Of a stretch of DNA of 64,000 nucleotides, positions 44,290 through 56,010 are shown in pieces. The stretch comes from Bromus sterilis (lineage: Eukaryota > Streptophyta > Magnoliopsida > Poales > Poaceae). The notes under the pieces were generated by a model, which was not told the origin of the DNA, did no database searches, and saw only the letters and a list, made by a program, of their open reading frames with translations. A program made the position numbers and the translations under genes. The DNA lies in NCBI GenBank assembly GCA_950022295.1, contig OX465601.1:114285501-114349500 (forward strand), written 5' to 3'. The stretch's first letter is position 1; each line of letters begins with the position of its first letter.

Positions 44290-45678
44290 TTAAAAGGGCA
44301 AATTCCAGTCAGGCGGTTGTACTATAGGAGCGGTTATCAAGGCTTTCTTAAGAACTTCGAAGGCTTCCTTACAATCTTCATCAAATACAAAAGGAACATC
44401 CTTCTGGAGAAGATTGGTGAGGGGTCTCGAGATCTTAGAAAAGTCCTTGATAAATCTTCTATAGAAACCAGCATGACCGAGAAAACTACGAATACCTTTG
44501 ATGTCCCTTGGATAGGGCATCCATTCAATAGCTTCAATCTTTGCCTTGTCCACTTCAATTCCCCTTTCGGAAATCTTGTTACCAAGAACTATCCCTTCAT
44601 TAACCATGAAATGGCACTTCTCCCAATTGAGCACCAAATTTGTTTCTTCACATCTCTGCAAAACTTTATTAAGATTGTGGAGACAGTGGTCAAAGGAGGT
44701 TCCATAGACGGAAAAGTCGTCCATGAAGACCTCCACAATCTCCTCACAGAAACCATGAAATATAGCAGACATACACCTCTGAAAAGTAGCAGGTGCATTA
44801 CACAAACCAAAAGGCATACACATATAAGCATAAGTACCGTAAGGACACGTGAAAGTGGTCTTCTCCTGATCCGCAGTGTTGACATGAATCTGAGAGAAGC
44901 CAGAATACCCATCAAGATAGCAAAAGTGGGTGTTTTTAGACAACCGCTCAAGCATCTGATCAATAAAGGGCAGAGGATAATGGTCCTTCCTGGTGGCCTT
45001 GTTTAACTTCCTGAAATCAATACACATTCTATATCCAATAATAGTCCGCTGAGGTATTAATTCATTTTTATCATTAGGAACAACAGTCATACCTCCATTC
45101 TTAGGAACACAATGAACTGTACTTAACCACTTACTATCAGCTATAGGATAGATGATACTTGCGGCTAGAAGTTTGAGAACATCCGTCCTAACCACGTCCT
45201 TCATCTTTGGGTTCAACCGTCGTTGATGATCAACAACCGGTTTAGCATCGGGCTCGAGATTGATATTATGTTGGCAAATGGATGGACTGATACCCTTGAG
45301 ATAGTCAAGAGTATAGCCAATAGTACCTCGGTGTCTGCGGAGTGTCTCCAATAATCGCTCTTCTTCAAATCCTGAAAGGTTAGAATTGATAATAATAGGA
45401 TATATTTTATTTTCATCTAAATAAGCATACTTGAGCGTATCGGGAAGTGGTTTGAGATCGAACACCGGGTCTTCTTTTGGTTGTGAGAGGATTCCTAAAG
45501 GTTCAACCGGGAGGTTGTGCTTCAGGATAGGATATTGTCTTAAAAATATGTCTTCTAGCTCATTCCTCTCCTTCATACGCATGTCATTCTCGTGGTCTTC
45601 CATAAATTGCTGCAAAGTATCGTTAGGAGGAATAGCAATAGAAGCAATTTCTTCAATAATTTTGTCATTACTAGACAA
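44290..45678 (-). pseudogene. Reverse transcriptase of element C, 462 codons
   Basis: The longest intact frame of the element. It includes IIYPIADSKWLSTVHCVPK, YRMCIDFRKLNKATRKDHYP, FCYLDGYSGFSQIHV, CMPFGLCNAPATFQRCM and FMDD at residues 318-321 (YMDD variant typical of Athila-like enzymes), then LGNKISERGIEVDKAKIEAI and the thumb/connection. The domain itself looks complete and catalytically plausible. It is labelled a pseudogene because stop codons separate it from protease and RNase H in the same polyprotein frame. Confidence 0.85.
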
Positions 45679-45747
45679 ATCAGTACCACGAGGCTGCTTA
45701 GAAAACTTAGAGAAGTTAAATTCATACGGATCACCGTCGAATTCAAC

Positions 45748-46197
45748 TTAAACTTTACCTTTCTTGCAATCTATTATCGCTCTACAAGTGTTGAGGAAGG
45801 GCCTACCAAAGATAATAGGGCAAAAACTATCTTGCACCGAACCAAGTACAAGAAAGGCAGTAGGATATTTTACCTTCCCGCAGAGAACTTCAACATCTCT
45901 CACAATTCCAATTGGAGAGATTGTTTGTTTATTTGCAAGCTGAATCGTGATATCTATGTCTTCAATCTCACATGGATGAATCTCGTGCATGATCTCTTGA
46001 TAAAGTGTGAAAGGAATGGCGCTGATACTGGATCCCAAGTCACATAGCCCATAGTAGTTATGATCTCCTATTTTTACAGATACAACTGGTGTACCTGAAA
46101 TTGGGCCTTTGTTCTTGGCTGTGACAATGTTAGTTGAAACAGAACAAAAAATAATAATAGATTCTTCAATATCACTGGTTACTAGATCCTTAACCAT
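45748..46197 (-). pseudogene. Retropepsin-like protease of element C
   Basis: 149 codons with the active-site motif CDLGSSISAIP and the C-terminal CPIIFGRPFLNTCRAIIDCK. It shares its frame with the downstream reverse transcriptase; a TAA at the end (45748) interrupts the polyprotein. Confidence 0.75.
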
Positions 46198-47032
46198 TCA
46201 ACTTGAGGCTTGACCTTGATCAGGTCCTCAGGTTCATCAGTAGTCCTTCCATTCTTGTTTATAATACCTGTAATAAAAGAGTGTTCCTTTATCCTTGCGG
46301 GATAAGGAGGTTGTTCATACACAACTGCAGGTAAAACAGGATCGGTAACATTAATCTCAATAGGTGACTCCTTGAAAGGTTTATGATATTGACTCTCCTT
46401 CTTCTTAGAAGAATCAACATGAGAAGCAAAGTCCTTGCAAAATTCAATCATTAGATGGGAATCAAGACCAATTTAAGAGCAAAAGGTATTAAAGTAATCA
46501 GTTTTCACATAACTCTCTATGTAGTCATGCTCATAGTTTATAGCGGGTTCAATACCTTTATCAATTTCCCAATCTTCAGTGTTCTTCTGGATCCTTTCAA
46601 TAAGATCCCATTTTTCTTCTACACTCCTAGTCTGGAATACCCCGCTAGAGGAGGCATCCAACATTTCCTTGCCCTGACGAGAAAGCCTGGCATAAAAATT
46701 CGTAAGTATAATTTCCATGGGGAGCTCATGGTTGGGGCATTTGAGCATCAGGGACTTTAGTCTCCCCCAAGCTTGAGTGATGCTCTCTCCGTTGCGAGAC
46801 CAAAAGTTGTAGATGTAATTCCTGTCTTGGTGAATTTAACGAAGAGGATAAAACTTTGCATAAAAGAGAGACATAAGCTCTTGCCATTCAAGAAAATCAG
46901 AGTTATCGAGTAGCTTATACCAATCTGAAGCTTTATCTTCAAGTGATACGGAGAATAGTTTCTTCATGACGAACTCCATCGTTACACCTGCAAGCTTAAA
47001 AAAACAAAATTGTGACAAATATAGCAGGTGTT
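46182..47032 (-). pseudogene. Gag of element C, C-terminal part
   Basis: Frames on the minus strand encode LAGVTMEFVMKKLFSVSLED, KASDWYKLLDNSDFLEWQEL and FYAKFYPL (gag domain), then NFYARLSRQGKEMLDASSSG and a variable C-terminal part to YPARIKEHSF. Several frame changes occur, near 46470 and 46830. The N-terminal part lies at 53835-53996, on the far side of element A, which inserted within this gene. Confidence 0.65.
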
Positions 47033-48639
47033 TGATGACGGCTTCTCGCCCGTCGTTGGTAGGCCCCAAGTGGAAGGCGTGATGCGGTACAGCAGCAAGT
47101 TTTCCCTCAGTAAAGATACCAAGGTTTGTCTCCAGTAGGACTCCAGAGATGATAAGTAGGTGTCAGCGGCGCAACTGACGCGGACCTGCACACAGACACA
47201 GATAACTTTGCTCCCAACGAAGTTCAGAGAGGATGTCAATCTCTCCGGTCTTGTTGTTCACAAATGATAAAACGCAAGGGGATAATGATAGCAACTTGAA
47301 AGTAAATGCAGAAAAGTAAATATAGCTTGGAAACAATAATGAGGATATGGACCGGGATACGTGATGTTCGCTAGTGATGTCTCTCTCCCAAAAGACGATA
47401 AAAATGCTATGCGAGGTAAAAAATTTACAGAAAGGCAATTGACAGGATTATGAACGCACCGCAATGCTAACTATGCTACAAAAGAAAGGAAGAGGTTCAA
47501 AAGCACGGGCAGTACGCCAAAGTAAGTAGACCGAAATCCATCTGCCTCTACTACTAATCATCCACCTTGAGATATCTATCCAGAACATCTCGCTGGTATT
47601 AAGTTGCGAGCCCCACCCAAAGTGTAAACCCAAAGCAACAGACAACTGCATTAAAAAGCACTTTGCATAAAGTAAACAATCCTTGCAACCGCGGTTACAA
47701 GCACCGTTGTTTTCCCCCTTGTGGCAACATCACATCCCCTAGACTCATGTTTCTGTCACTCAAGCATGTCATCGGGGAGGCATGAACACACAATCTAGCA
47801 CAACGCTTCCTCTTGGAGTCACTACCTACTACTTGGCCAAAGCAATAAATAGCAACGGAGAGCATGCAAGAATTACTTAGGAACAAAAATATAAGAGATA
47901 AAAACCAAATATATTACTCTCATAATCTGAATATAATCTCATAATCCATCAGATCCGATCAAACTCAACATAGCAATAGCAGAAATATTACAAACGTGCC
48001 TCGATCATGTAGGGCAGCTCACGAGGTCTATACAATGAAGATCAAAGAGGGGAGGAGAACATCACATAGCTACTGATCACGGACCCATGGTCCAAGGAAA
48101 ACTACTCACGAGACATCCGGAGAGCATCCATGGTGGAGAGGAGACTCCCGGAGGTCAATCCTCCCTCCGGCAGGGTGCCGGGAAGAGGTCTTCTGGTGCT
48201 CCCGATCTTGGAAGCGCGGCGGCGGCGGAACAGAGGCGAGTTCGCGGAATAGGGTTCTTTTTCTGGAGTTTTCCCGTGACGGGGGATAAATAGGCGATGG
48301 GGGGCAGCCAGAGGTGGACCAGGGGCCCCAGGGGTGGGGCCGCGCCGGGTGGCCGCCTGGGCCCCCCCTGGCCCCCCTCTGGCCCCTCCCGGGCTTTTCT
48401 CGAAGCTTCCGTCACGCTGATTTTTTATCTGAATTTCCCGAATTTTTCTGGCACTTTTTATATGGGGAAAACTGAAATAGAAAAACAGCAAGAAACAGGA
48501 ACTGGCACTGGGGTGCACTGAGTTAATAGGTTAGTCCAAATATGATCAAAAATGTATGAAAGTGTATCTAGATCATAGCAATATCACACAAAACATGCAT
48601 GGAGCAAGCAGAAATTACCGATACGTTTTGGACGTATCA
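47033..48639 (-). repeat. 3' LTR of element A
   Basis: 1607 bp, TGATGACGGC to GACGTATCA. Near 48325 it lacks the GGCGCCCCCCTGGCGCGGCC-type palindrome that is present in the partner LTR (about 53505-53525) and in the solo LTR at 1690. Confidence 0.9.
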
Positions 48640-51350
48640 ACATCCCCAAGATTAATTCCTGCTCGTCCTCGAGTATGTAAATGATAACAAGCATAATTTC
48701 TGTGGTGACATGATAGCAACCATAAAATAACTTTGAAAAGTAAAGCAATCAAGGTCAGAGATTAAATTCAAGTCATAACAGGCAAGAGTCTATATTAGCA
48801 TTGAAACAAGTAACAAAAGAACAAAAGGTGCAAGAGCTCTTGCTGTCCGTGACTCGAATGTCTCCAAATGGTGTTTGCGTGAAAGAAAGGAGGGTAGGGA
48901 ATACGAGAAAAAGTATTTTTGTTGAGAACTCAATCTACTAAAGTTTCACCCTTGGTCCTCTTTGGAATCTTATCTTGACTCATCCCCAGACCACTAGCTA
49001 GGTACAAGTCAATTTGATCCACTCCTTTTCGATATTTTGAGCACTCATGTAATGGATGAGCGTAAGCACGAGAGTTGACACTTAGAATGGCAAAGAGAGA
49101 AATATGGTGGAGGAGGAAGACAAAAAGGATGAGAAAGGCTCACATCAATGAGGACAATCATAGGAAAGAGATGCCAAATGATAGATATGATGTGAGGAGT
49201 AGGGATTGCCATGCAACGGATGAACATACGAGCTAAGAAGCTCTCCAACTATATGCATAAAGATCATCTCTATGGAGTACAAGGATATAAAGGGAGTACT
49301 AGTGTGGATCTCTCAAAAGGATAGTAGTGTTGCCCCTTTCTCTCTTTTTATTTATTTTTCTCTTTTTTCTATTTTTTTGTATTTTTTTGTGGCCTCAATG
49401 GCTCTTTCTATTTAACTCTCATTTGTCCTCTTTGGGATCTTTTAATGTGTCCACTTTGGGAGCTTTTCCTCACTTAAGGGCAACACTCTATTTTACAAGA
49501 CGGTAAAGGAGATCTTTCACACTTTACAAGGTACTCAAAACATAAAGAAGATGTAGCTATCATGATGTATGCAATGTATGTCGCTGCCAGTGTAGCAGGA
49601 ACATGTATAACATGAAGATCAAGTCATGAAGAGGTGGAAGTTGCATGGCAATGTAACTCGGAAAGGCTATGGAAATGCCTTGATAGGTAGGTATGGTGGC
49701 TGTTTTGAGGAAGGATAAAGGGAGGCTTATGATGACAGAGCGTATCATGCCAAGGGTTTGGATGTACCGGCGAAGGTGGACACCAACTCTCGGAGTGAGA
49801 AGAAGGCAATGCACGGCACTGGAAAGGCTAGCAAAATATGGGAAGGTGGAAGTGTCAACTCTCAATACTTACATTAGTCCGAAGAACTCATGCACTTATT
49901 ATCGGTAACTCTCAATCTAATGAGGAGGTTCACAAAGAGACAAGTACCCCGAGGAGGAGTGTATGGAGGTTTGGTTATCCTTGCGCATCCTCGACTCATG
50001 GTACGTGAGTGTACTCTAATATTCGACCCCTCAGAAGAGTAGTGATCCATCTAGTAGCTAGAGTTCTCAACTAGTTTTGTAGGTTTAGAAAATAAACACG
50101 GATTGCCCAAAATACGACACCTATCACTAATAGGCTAGAGCTCTTAACACCAAAAGTCCAAACATTACTCACAACAATGCCTCAAAACTATTGCAAGCTA
50201 CTACTAAAATTAAATAGCAACCTCAATTACCTACTTTCAAGACAAAACACAACTCAGTGCAACAACCAACTCTCTTTAACAAGATAAACATGAAAACTAA
50301 AAAGAGTTGCAGCAACAAACTAAACAAAAGCCAAAGCTCTTGCTAAAGACAAACTAAAACTAAAACTAAACATGGCAGTAGCTATGAAAAGATAAAGAAC
50401 ACACAACAACAAAAAGATAGGCAGGAAAAATCCTATGATGTGTTCTATATTTTGAAAGTGGAGCGTGTTTCTCTCCCACACAAAGTAAGAAAGGATCTAA
50501 CTTGTTATGAACAGCAAGCAAAGCTAAAGAAAACTAAAAAAACCCTAAGAGCGAGACGCTCCAAGCATAGCACATAACACATGAAGTGATAAAAATATAG
50601 TGAGACGAAGGACGAACTGATGATTGTTGATGGAGAAGGGGATGCATGGGGGCATCCCCAAGCTTAGACCCTTGAGTCTCCTTGAATATTTATTGGGGAT
50701 GCATGGGGGAATCCCCAAGCTTGAGTGCTTTACACTCCTGGATCTTCTTTCATCATCTTCCAACGCACACTTGAAAACTCCCTTCATACATAACTCATCA
50801 TAAGCTGATTAGAGAGGTTAGTACCCTTAATAAATATTTTTTCTCCACTGGATATAAAGATAATATTGAAGAGCTACTGTTTCTCAAGAGTGCCAAATAG
50901 TTTTTGCAAAGAAAAAGAAAGCTTAAGGTTTGCAAAAGTAAGGAGAGACAAAACGTGGCAGAATCTGTGAAAAACAGAACAGCAGATGGTAAAGAATTTT
51001 TTAGGGGCACTTCTGCAACTCAAATCAAAAACTCAGAACATACTGAAGTTTCGTAATTGTATAGAGCATACTGTGTAAAACATTCAGCTCAAAAATATGA
51101 ACTGGGATTTTTCTGGAATTTTTCTGGTCACGAGGACAGAATCTGTTTTCTGGACAGCATGTCACAACTTTTGAACTTTCTTGCAATCTGAGGCTAAACT
51201 TGGCACAAAGCTTGAAAAGTAAAGATACAATGATGTTGCTACAGTAGTAACAATCATCAAGACCAGTAAAAACAGAAAGTAAAAAACTCAAAGTAAAGAT
51301 AACAAGGGTTGTCTCCCTAGAGCTCTTTCTTTATAGACATAAAGATATGC
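48640..51350 (-). other. Non-coding 3' internal region of A, homologous to B
   Basis: Colinear with 29404-32240 of element B, including the T-rich run (49340-49400), the conserved block 49660-49910 and two GATGCATGGGGGCATCCCCA-type hairpins near 50640 and 50700. The homology to B ends near 51300. Confidence 0.6.
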
Positions 51351-52098
51351 TTAAGATTTTAATGATGTTCTCGTAGGAATAAGAGTTGAAGAACAAAAGA
51401 AAGCATCAAGAATCAAATACCAAACACATTTAAGTCTAACATGCTTCCTATGCAAAGGTATCTTGTAGAGAAATAAATCATTGAAGCATAAAGATATTAG
51501 CATAGGAAGGCAAAATAAGTGCAACTTCAAAACCTTCAACATAAAGAGAGGGAACTTGATATTATTGAAATATCTATAAGCATATGTTTCCCTCTCATAA
51601 CAAATGCATAAACTCAACAATACAAGTATCACATAAAAAATTCTTATCATGATCCACAAGCATAGAAAATTTGTTACTCCACACATAAGCAAAACCCTTC
51701 TCATTTGTAATAGTGGGAGAAAACTCAAGAAAATAGCTATCACATGAATCATTCTTATCATGATACACTTCCAAACATTCATTCTTTATAGCATAAGTGT
51801 CATCACAATAATCATCATAGATAGGAGGCAAATTATCATCAAAATAAATTTCCTCATCAAAACTTGGGGGGCTAAAAAGATCATCTTCATAAAACGTAGC
51901 ATCCCCAAGCTTATAGCTTTGCATATCATTAGGATCAAAGGTATTCAAAGAAGACATGCTAGTAACATTACTACTATCATGAGTGTTGTTCAAATAATAA
52001 AGCTCCATAGGCTTTTTGATTTTCTCTTCAAACACTTCATGTCCCAACTCAAGGTAGAGCTCATAAAGCTCTCTCATAATATTTTTGTTGTTTTCCAT
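51351..52098 (-). pseudogene. Family-specific ORF of element A: acidic N-part, hydrophobic C-part
   Basis: Starts MENNKNIMRELYELYLELGH (52098) with a helical segment. It continues through an acidic region (FYEDDLFSPPSFDEEIYFDD, PPIYDDYCDDTYAIKNE) and ends its frame at 51595. In another frame the coding pattern continues with NNIKFPLFMLKVLKLHLFC and LPMLISLCFNDLFLYKI, a possible membrane segment, to a stop at 51351. A small deletion near 51600 would explain the frame change. I recall similar ORFs from Triticeae non-autonomous elements, but no function is known. It is not Gag, Pol or a clear envelope. Confidence 0.55.
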
Positions 52099-52206
52099 AA
52101 GCCTAACTAGTGAAAATAAAAACAAGAAACGAAAAGATTTAATTGCAAGATCTAAAGATATACCTTCAAGCCTTACCTCCCCGGCAAGGGCGCCAGAAAT
52201 TGCTCT

Positions 52207-53834
52207 TGATGACGGCTTCTTGCCCTTCGTTGGTAGGCCCCAAGTGGAAGGCGTGATGCGGTACAGCAGCAAGTTTTCCCTCAGTAAAGATACCAAGGTT
52301 TGTCTCCAGTAGGACTCCAGAGATGATAAGTAGGTGTCAGCGGCGCAACTGACGCGGACCTGCACACAGACACAGATAACTTTGCTCCCAACGAAGTTCA
52401 GAGAGGATGTCAATCTCTCTGGTCTTGTTGTTCACAAATGATAAAACGCAAGGGGATAATGATAGCAACTTGAAAGTAAATGCAGAAAAGTAAATATAGC
52501 TTGGAAACAATAATGAGGATATGGACCGGGATACGTGATGTTCGCTAGTGATGTCTCTCTCCCAAAAGACGATAAAAATGCTATGCGAGGTAAACAAATT
52601 ATAGAAAGGCAATTGACAGGATTATGAACGCACCGCAATGCTAACTATGCTACAAAAGAAAGGAAGAGGTTCAAAAGCACGGGTAGTACGCCAAAGTAAG
52701 TAGACCGAAATCCATCTGCATCTACTACTAATCATCAACCTTGAGATATCTATCCAGAACATCTCGCTGGTATTAAGTTGCGAGCCCCACCCAAAGTGTA
52801 AACCCAAAGCAACAGACAACTGCATTAAAAAGAACTTTGCGTAAAGTAAACAATCCTTGCAACCGCGGTTACAAGCACCGTTGTTTTCCCCCTTGTGGCA
52901 ACAGCACATCCCCTAGACTCATGTTTCTGTCACTCAAGCATGTCATCGGGGAGGCATGAACACACAATCTAGCACAACGCTTCCTCTTGGAGTCACTACC
53001 TACTACTTGGCCAAAGGAATAAATAGCAACGGAGAGCATGCAAGAATTACTTAGGAACAAAAATATAAGAGATAAAAACCAAATATATTACTCTATCACA
53101 ATCTGAACATAATCTCATAATCCATCAGATCCGATTAAACTCAACATAGCAATAGCAGAAATATTACAAACGTGCCTCGCTCATGTAGGGCAGCTCACAA
53201 GGTCTAAACAATGAAGATCAAAGAGGGGAGGAGAACATCACATAGCTACTGATCACGGACCCATGGTCCAAGGAAAACTACTCACGAGACATCCGAGGAG
53301 CATCCATGGTGGAGAGGAGACTCCCGGAGGTCAATCCTCCCTCCGGAAGGGTGCCGGGAAGAGGTCTTCTGGTGCTCCCGATCTTGGAAGCGCGGCGGCG
53401 GCGGAACAGAGGCGAGTTCGCGGAATAGGGTTCTTTTTCTGGAGTTTTCCCATGACGGGGGATAAATAGGCGAAGGGGCAGCCAGAGGTGAACCAGGGGC
53501 CCTAGGCGCCCCCCTGGCGCGGCCAGGGTGGGGCCGCGCCGTGTGGCCGCCTGGGCCCCCCTGGCCCCCCTCTGGCCCCTCCCGGGCTTTTCTCGAAGCT
53601 TCCGTCACGCTGATTTTTTATCTGAATTTTCCCGAATTTTTCTGGCACTTTTTATATGGGGGAAAACTGAAATAGAAAAACAGCAGAAAACAGGAACTGG
53701 CACTGGGGTGCACTGAGTTAATAGGTTAGTCCAAATATGATAAAAAATGTATGAAAGTGTATCTAGATCAGAGCAATATCACACAAAACATGCATGGAGC
53801 AAGCAGAAATTATCGATACGTTTTGGACGTATCA
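52207..53834 (-). repeat. 5' LTR of element A
   Basis: 1628 bp, TGATGACGGC to GACGTATCA, followed by GTGTT. The primer site adjoins on the minus strand: TGGCGCCCTTGCCGGGGA, one mismatch to the tRNA-Asp site. Confidence 0.9.
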
Positions 53835-53996
53835 GTGTTCTACCGGATTTCCTTCTCCTGTATAACGATTAGCCAAGACATAATCAATAATACCAATTGG
53901 TATTTTATAGGGCACAATTTCAGTAGGGGTAGGAGTGACCACCACAGTCGTTGGGCGGCTCCTCATCAGCAACGAACCAACAGTAGAGGGGTCCAT
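53835..53996 (-). pseudogene. Gag of element C, N-terminal part
   Basis: Start at the ATG at 53996 (MDPSTVGSLLMRSRPTTVVV). The frame continues PYKIPIGIIDYVLANRY up to the element A TSD. The downstream part is at 46182-47032. Both halves read in the same direction and abut at the GTGTT duplication. Confidence 0.65.
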
Positions 53997-54084
53997 AAGG
54001 ACTGAGGGTAGCAACAGCAAAAATAAAAACAACAACACAAAGTAAAGGTTTCCTTACCGGCTTCACTTACCAATAGCGCTACAC

Positions 54085-54102
54085 TCCCCGGCAACGGTGC
54101 CA
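54085..54102 (-). promoter_or_regulatory. Primer-binding site of element C
   Basis: TGGCACCGTTGCCGGGGA on the minus strand, one mismatch to the tRNA-Asp site of element B, 11 bases from the LTR. Confidence 0.8.
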
Positions 54103-54113
54103 GAAAAGCTCAT

Positions 54114-55563
54114 TGATGGCGGTGAAGTTGATAGGTTTAGTTGGGATGCCTCCCCTGTCAGCCGCGCCAACAAACGATTCTTGATGACCCACAATTCTAG
54201 GGGATCAATTGTAGCTTTTCGATAAATAAGGATGTAGATCCCACGAGGAGCAAAAGGTATTGACAAGTGACCCTGGATAAGGAAAGGTCTGCAAATACTA
54301 AAAGATAAATATTTAGGGATTTTTTGGTTTAAGCAACAGAAAGGTAAAAGACAAGAAAAGTAAACAGGGTAACTGAGGAGTAACAAGTGGCCTGATCCTT
54401 TTGATCAAAGGATAGGCCTACCAACTAAACTTATAAAGTCTAAAGCGTTCTTGAGGACACACGGGAGAGATAGCCAAGTTTATTTCACCATATTCCGCCA
54501 AGTAGTATGTATTGTGCCGATAAGTGTCGGTGGGTGGATCAATGCTAGTACACCTTATAGACTAAGATAAGTGTACTCTTATGATTACACACCTTGCAAG
54601 CATCCGAAAATTCAAGGTAGTAATTAAGGCATAAGCCTAACCACGTCATTACGATCGAGGATCCACAACTCCCTTGTGCAAAAGTGTGCGAACTGGGGTT
54701 CAGGTTTCTGTCACTCCGGCAACCCACCATAAGCATCCTTTGTACACAGTGTATTCCCCTAGGTCCTTAATAAGGCGAAGTGTTGGGTGTTCGACTCACA
54801 CAACACCACTAGGAAAATAACAACACAACTTAAATATCAAACAACACATGATACTCCAACATCATATGACTACTAACAACTATACTTCTCCCATGTCCTC
54901 AAGAACTAAAGTAACTACTCACAAGACATAAAAGAGATCATGATCAGAGGTGATAGATGGGTGGAAAACAATCTGGACACAATGATATTTCTCCAACAAA
55001 ACTCAATAGCATTCACCACAAAGTAGTAATCAACACCAACAGAGTAGAGAGGATAGATAGTACGGATTACAACACAAGTTGCAATTGTGAGAAGAGATGT
55101 GATGGAGATGGAGATGGTGCTGATGTTAGGGATGATGTTGATGATGATCTCGATGATGCCCACGACGATGATGATGACGATGGCGACGATCCCCCCTTCC
55201 GGGAGGTGATCTCCCCGGCGGAATCTGCCCGCCGGAGATGGCATTTTCTTCTCTGTAGGTTTCCGCCATGAGGCGGTGGCGAAACTCTGAAACTCCTATT
55301 TTTTTAGGGTTTTTACCCCAGGGGGGTAATATAGGCCAGAGGGGGCACCGAGGTGGGCCACCAGGCATCCAGGAGCTGGAGCCCTGGTGGGTCCCCTCTG
55401 GTCGATCTTTGGTCTCCTCCAGTGAATCTCCAAAATAATGATCCACGTCAAATTTCGTAGTATTTGGAGTTGATCTGATTCAGCTACTTGATGTCCACTT
55501 TTCACCGCTGAATTCTTCTTCTGCTGCTTCGGCACGGGATATTTGCAAACTGTGTAAAACAAG
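54114..55563 (-). repeat. 5' LTR of element C, truncated by element E
   Basis: 1450 bp that align with 38509-39988 of the partner LTR (one internal gap near 55372). The match stops at ACAAG (55559-55563), where the element E LTR begins. About 94 bp corresponding to 39989-40082 are missing here. Confidence 0.88.
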
Positions 55564-56010
55564 TGACGAGGATCAGCCTCGGCAAATCCCATGGTCAGGG
55601 ACCCTGGGTTAGTCTTAGAGAAGGAACAGGTTGGACGATTCTCGTCGGCTAACAGGAGAAGCACTTCCTGCTCGATATTATTGCGTGAGGGGACGATTAC
55701 AAGGGAGGCCAAGGCCAGTTCTCGCAAGGCCAGGAGAGTAGATTCGATATTGGATGATCAGGATGTCTCCCCTCCCAGCCTTTATATACTAGGCTAGGTC
55801 TCGGGGAGTCCGTACTAGATTACAGAGATGGTTTCCTAGTTCTAGTCTTGCCTTGTGCGCCAAGTCTTGCCTTCCATATCAGTCGCGGACTCCTACGTTG
55901 GTGTCTTGATTGGGCCAGTCGTAGGCCTGTCGAGGCTTTCTAGCGGACCTTCTGTCTTCATACACACCAGGTAACCTCACACGTAGGAGTCGTGGGTCAC
56001 CCCCTCGTCA
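55564..56010 (-). repeat. 3' LTR of element E
   Basis: 447 bp, TGACGAGGATCAGCC to CCCCCTCGTCA on the plus strand. The reverse complement aligns with both element D LTRs but is clearly diverged, for example in the central TAACAGGAGAAGC region. The TATA box TATATAAAGG is kept. Confidence 0.88.

Larger units (their letters stand above)
47033..53834 (-). mobile_element. Element A: complete non-autonomous Athila-like element inserted in gag of C
   Basis: The 6802-bp unit has LTRs at 47033-48639 and 52207-53834 and TSD GTGTT (47028-47032 and 53835-53839). On the minus strand it has a tRNA-Asp-type primer site (one mismatch), one short ORF region (51351-52098), a 2.7-kb non-coding region shared with element B, and a polypurine tract ATCTTGGGGATGT. 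No gag, protease, reverse transcriptase or integrase is present. The LTRs are very similar, so the insertion is young; one LTR lacks about 20 bp of a GC-rich palindromic segment. Confidence 0.92.
38509..55563 (-). mobile_element. Element C: Athila-like gypsy with pol, broken up by elements A and E
   Basis: On the minus strand the order is LTR (54114-55563, truncated), tRNA-Asp-type primer site, gag (interrupted by element A), protease, reverse transcriptase, RNase H, integrase, an extra coiled-coil ORF, polypurine tract (AAGCTTGGGGGAGT), LTR (38509-40082). The left flank CCGCC (38504-38508) is half of the presumed TSD. The other half and the last ~94 bp of the upstream LTR should lie beyond element E, outside the window. 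Pol keeps one continuous frame with in-frame stops only, so the copy is fairly young but dead. Confidence 0.85.

Noticed and set aside
51595..52413. 272-codon frame starting inside the element A LTR
   Set aside because: The first 105 codons are LTR and primer-site sequence. The plausible start is the ATG at 52098.
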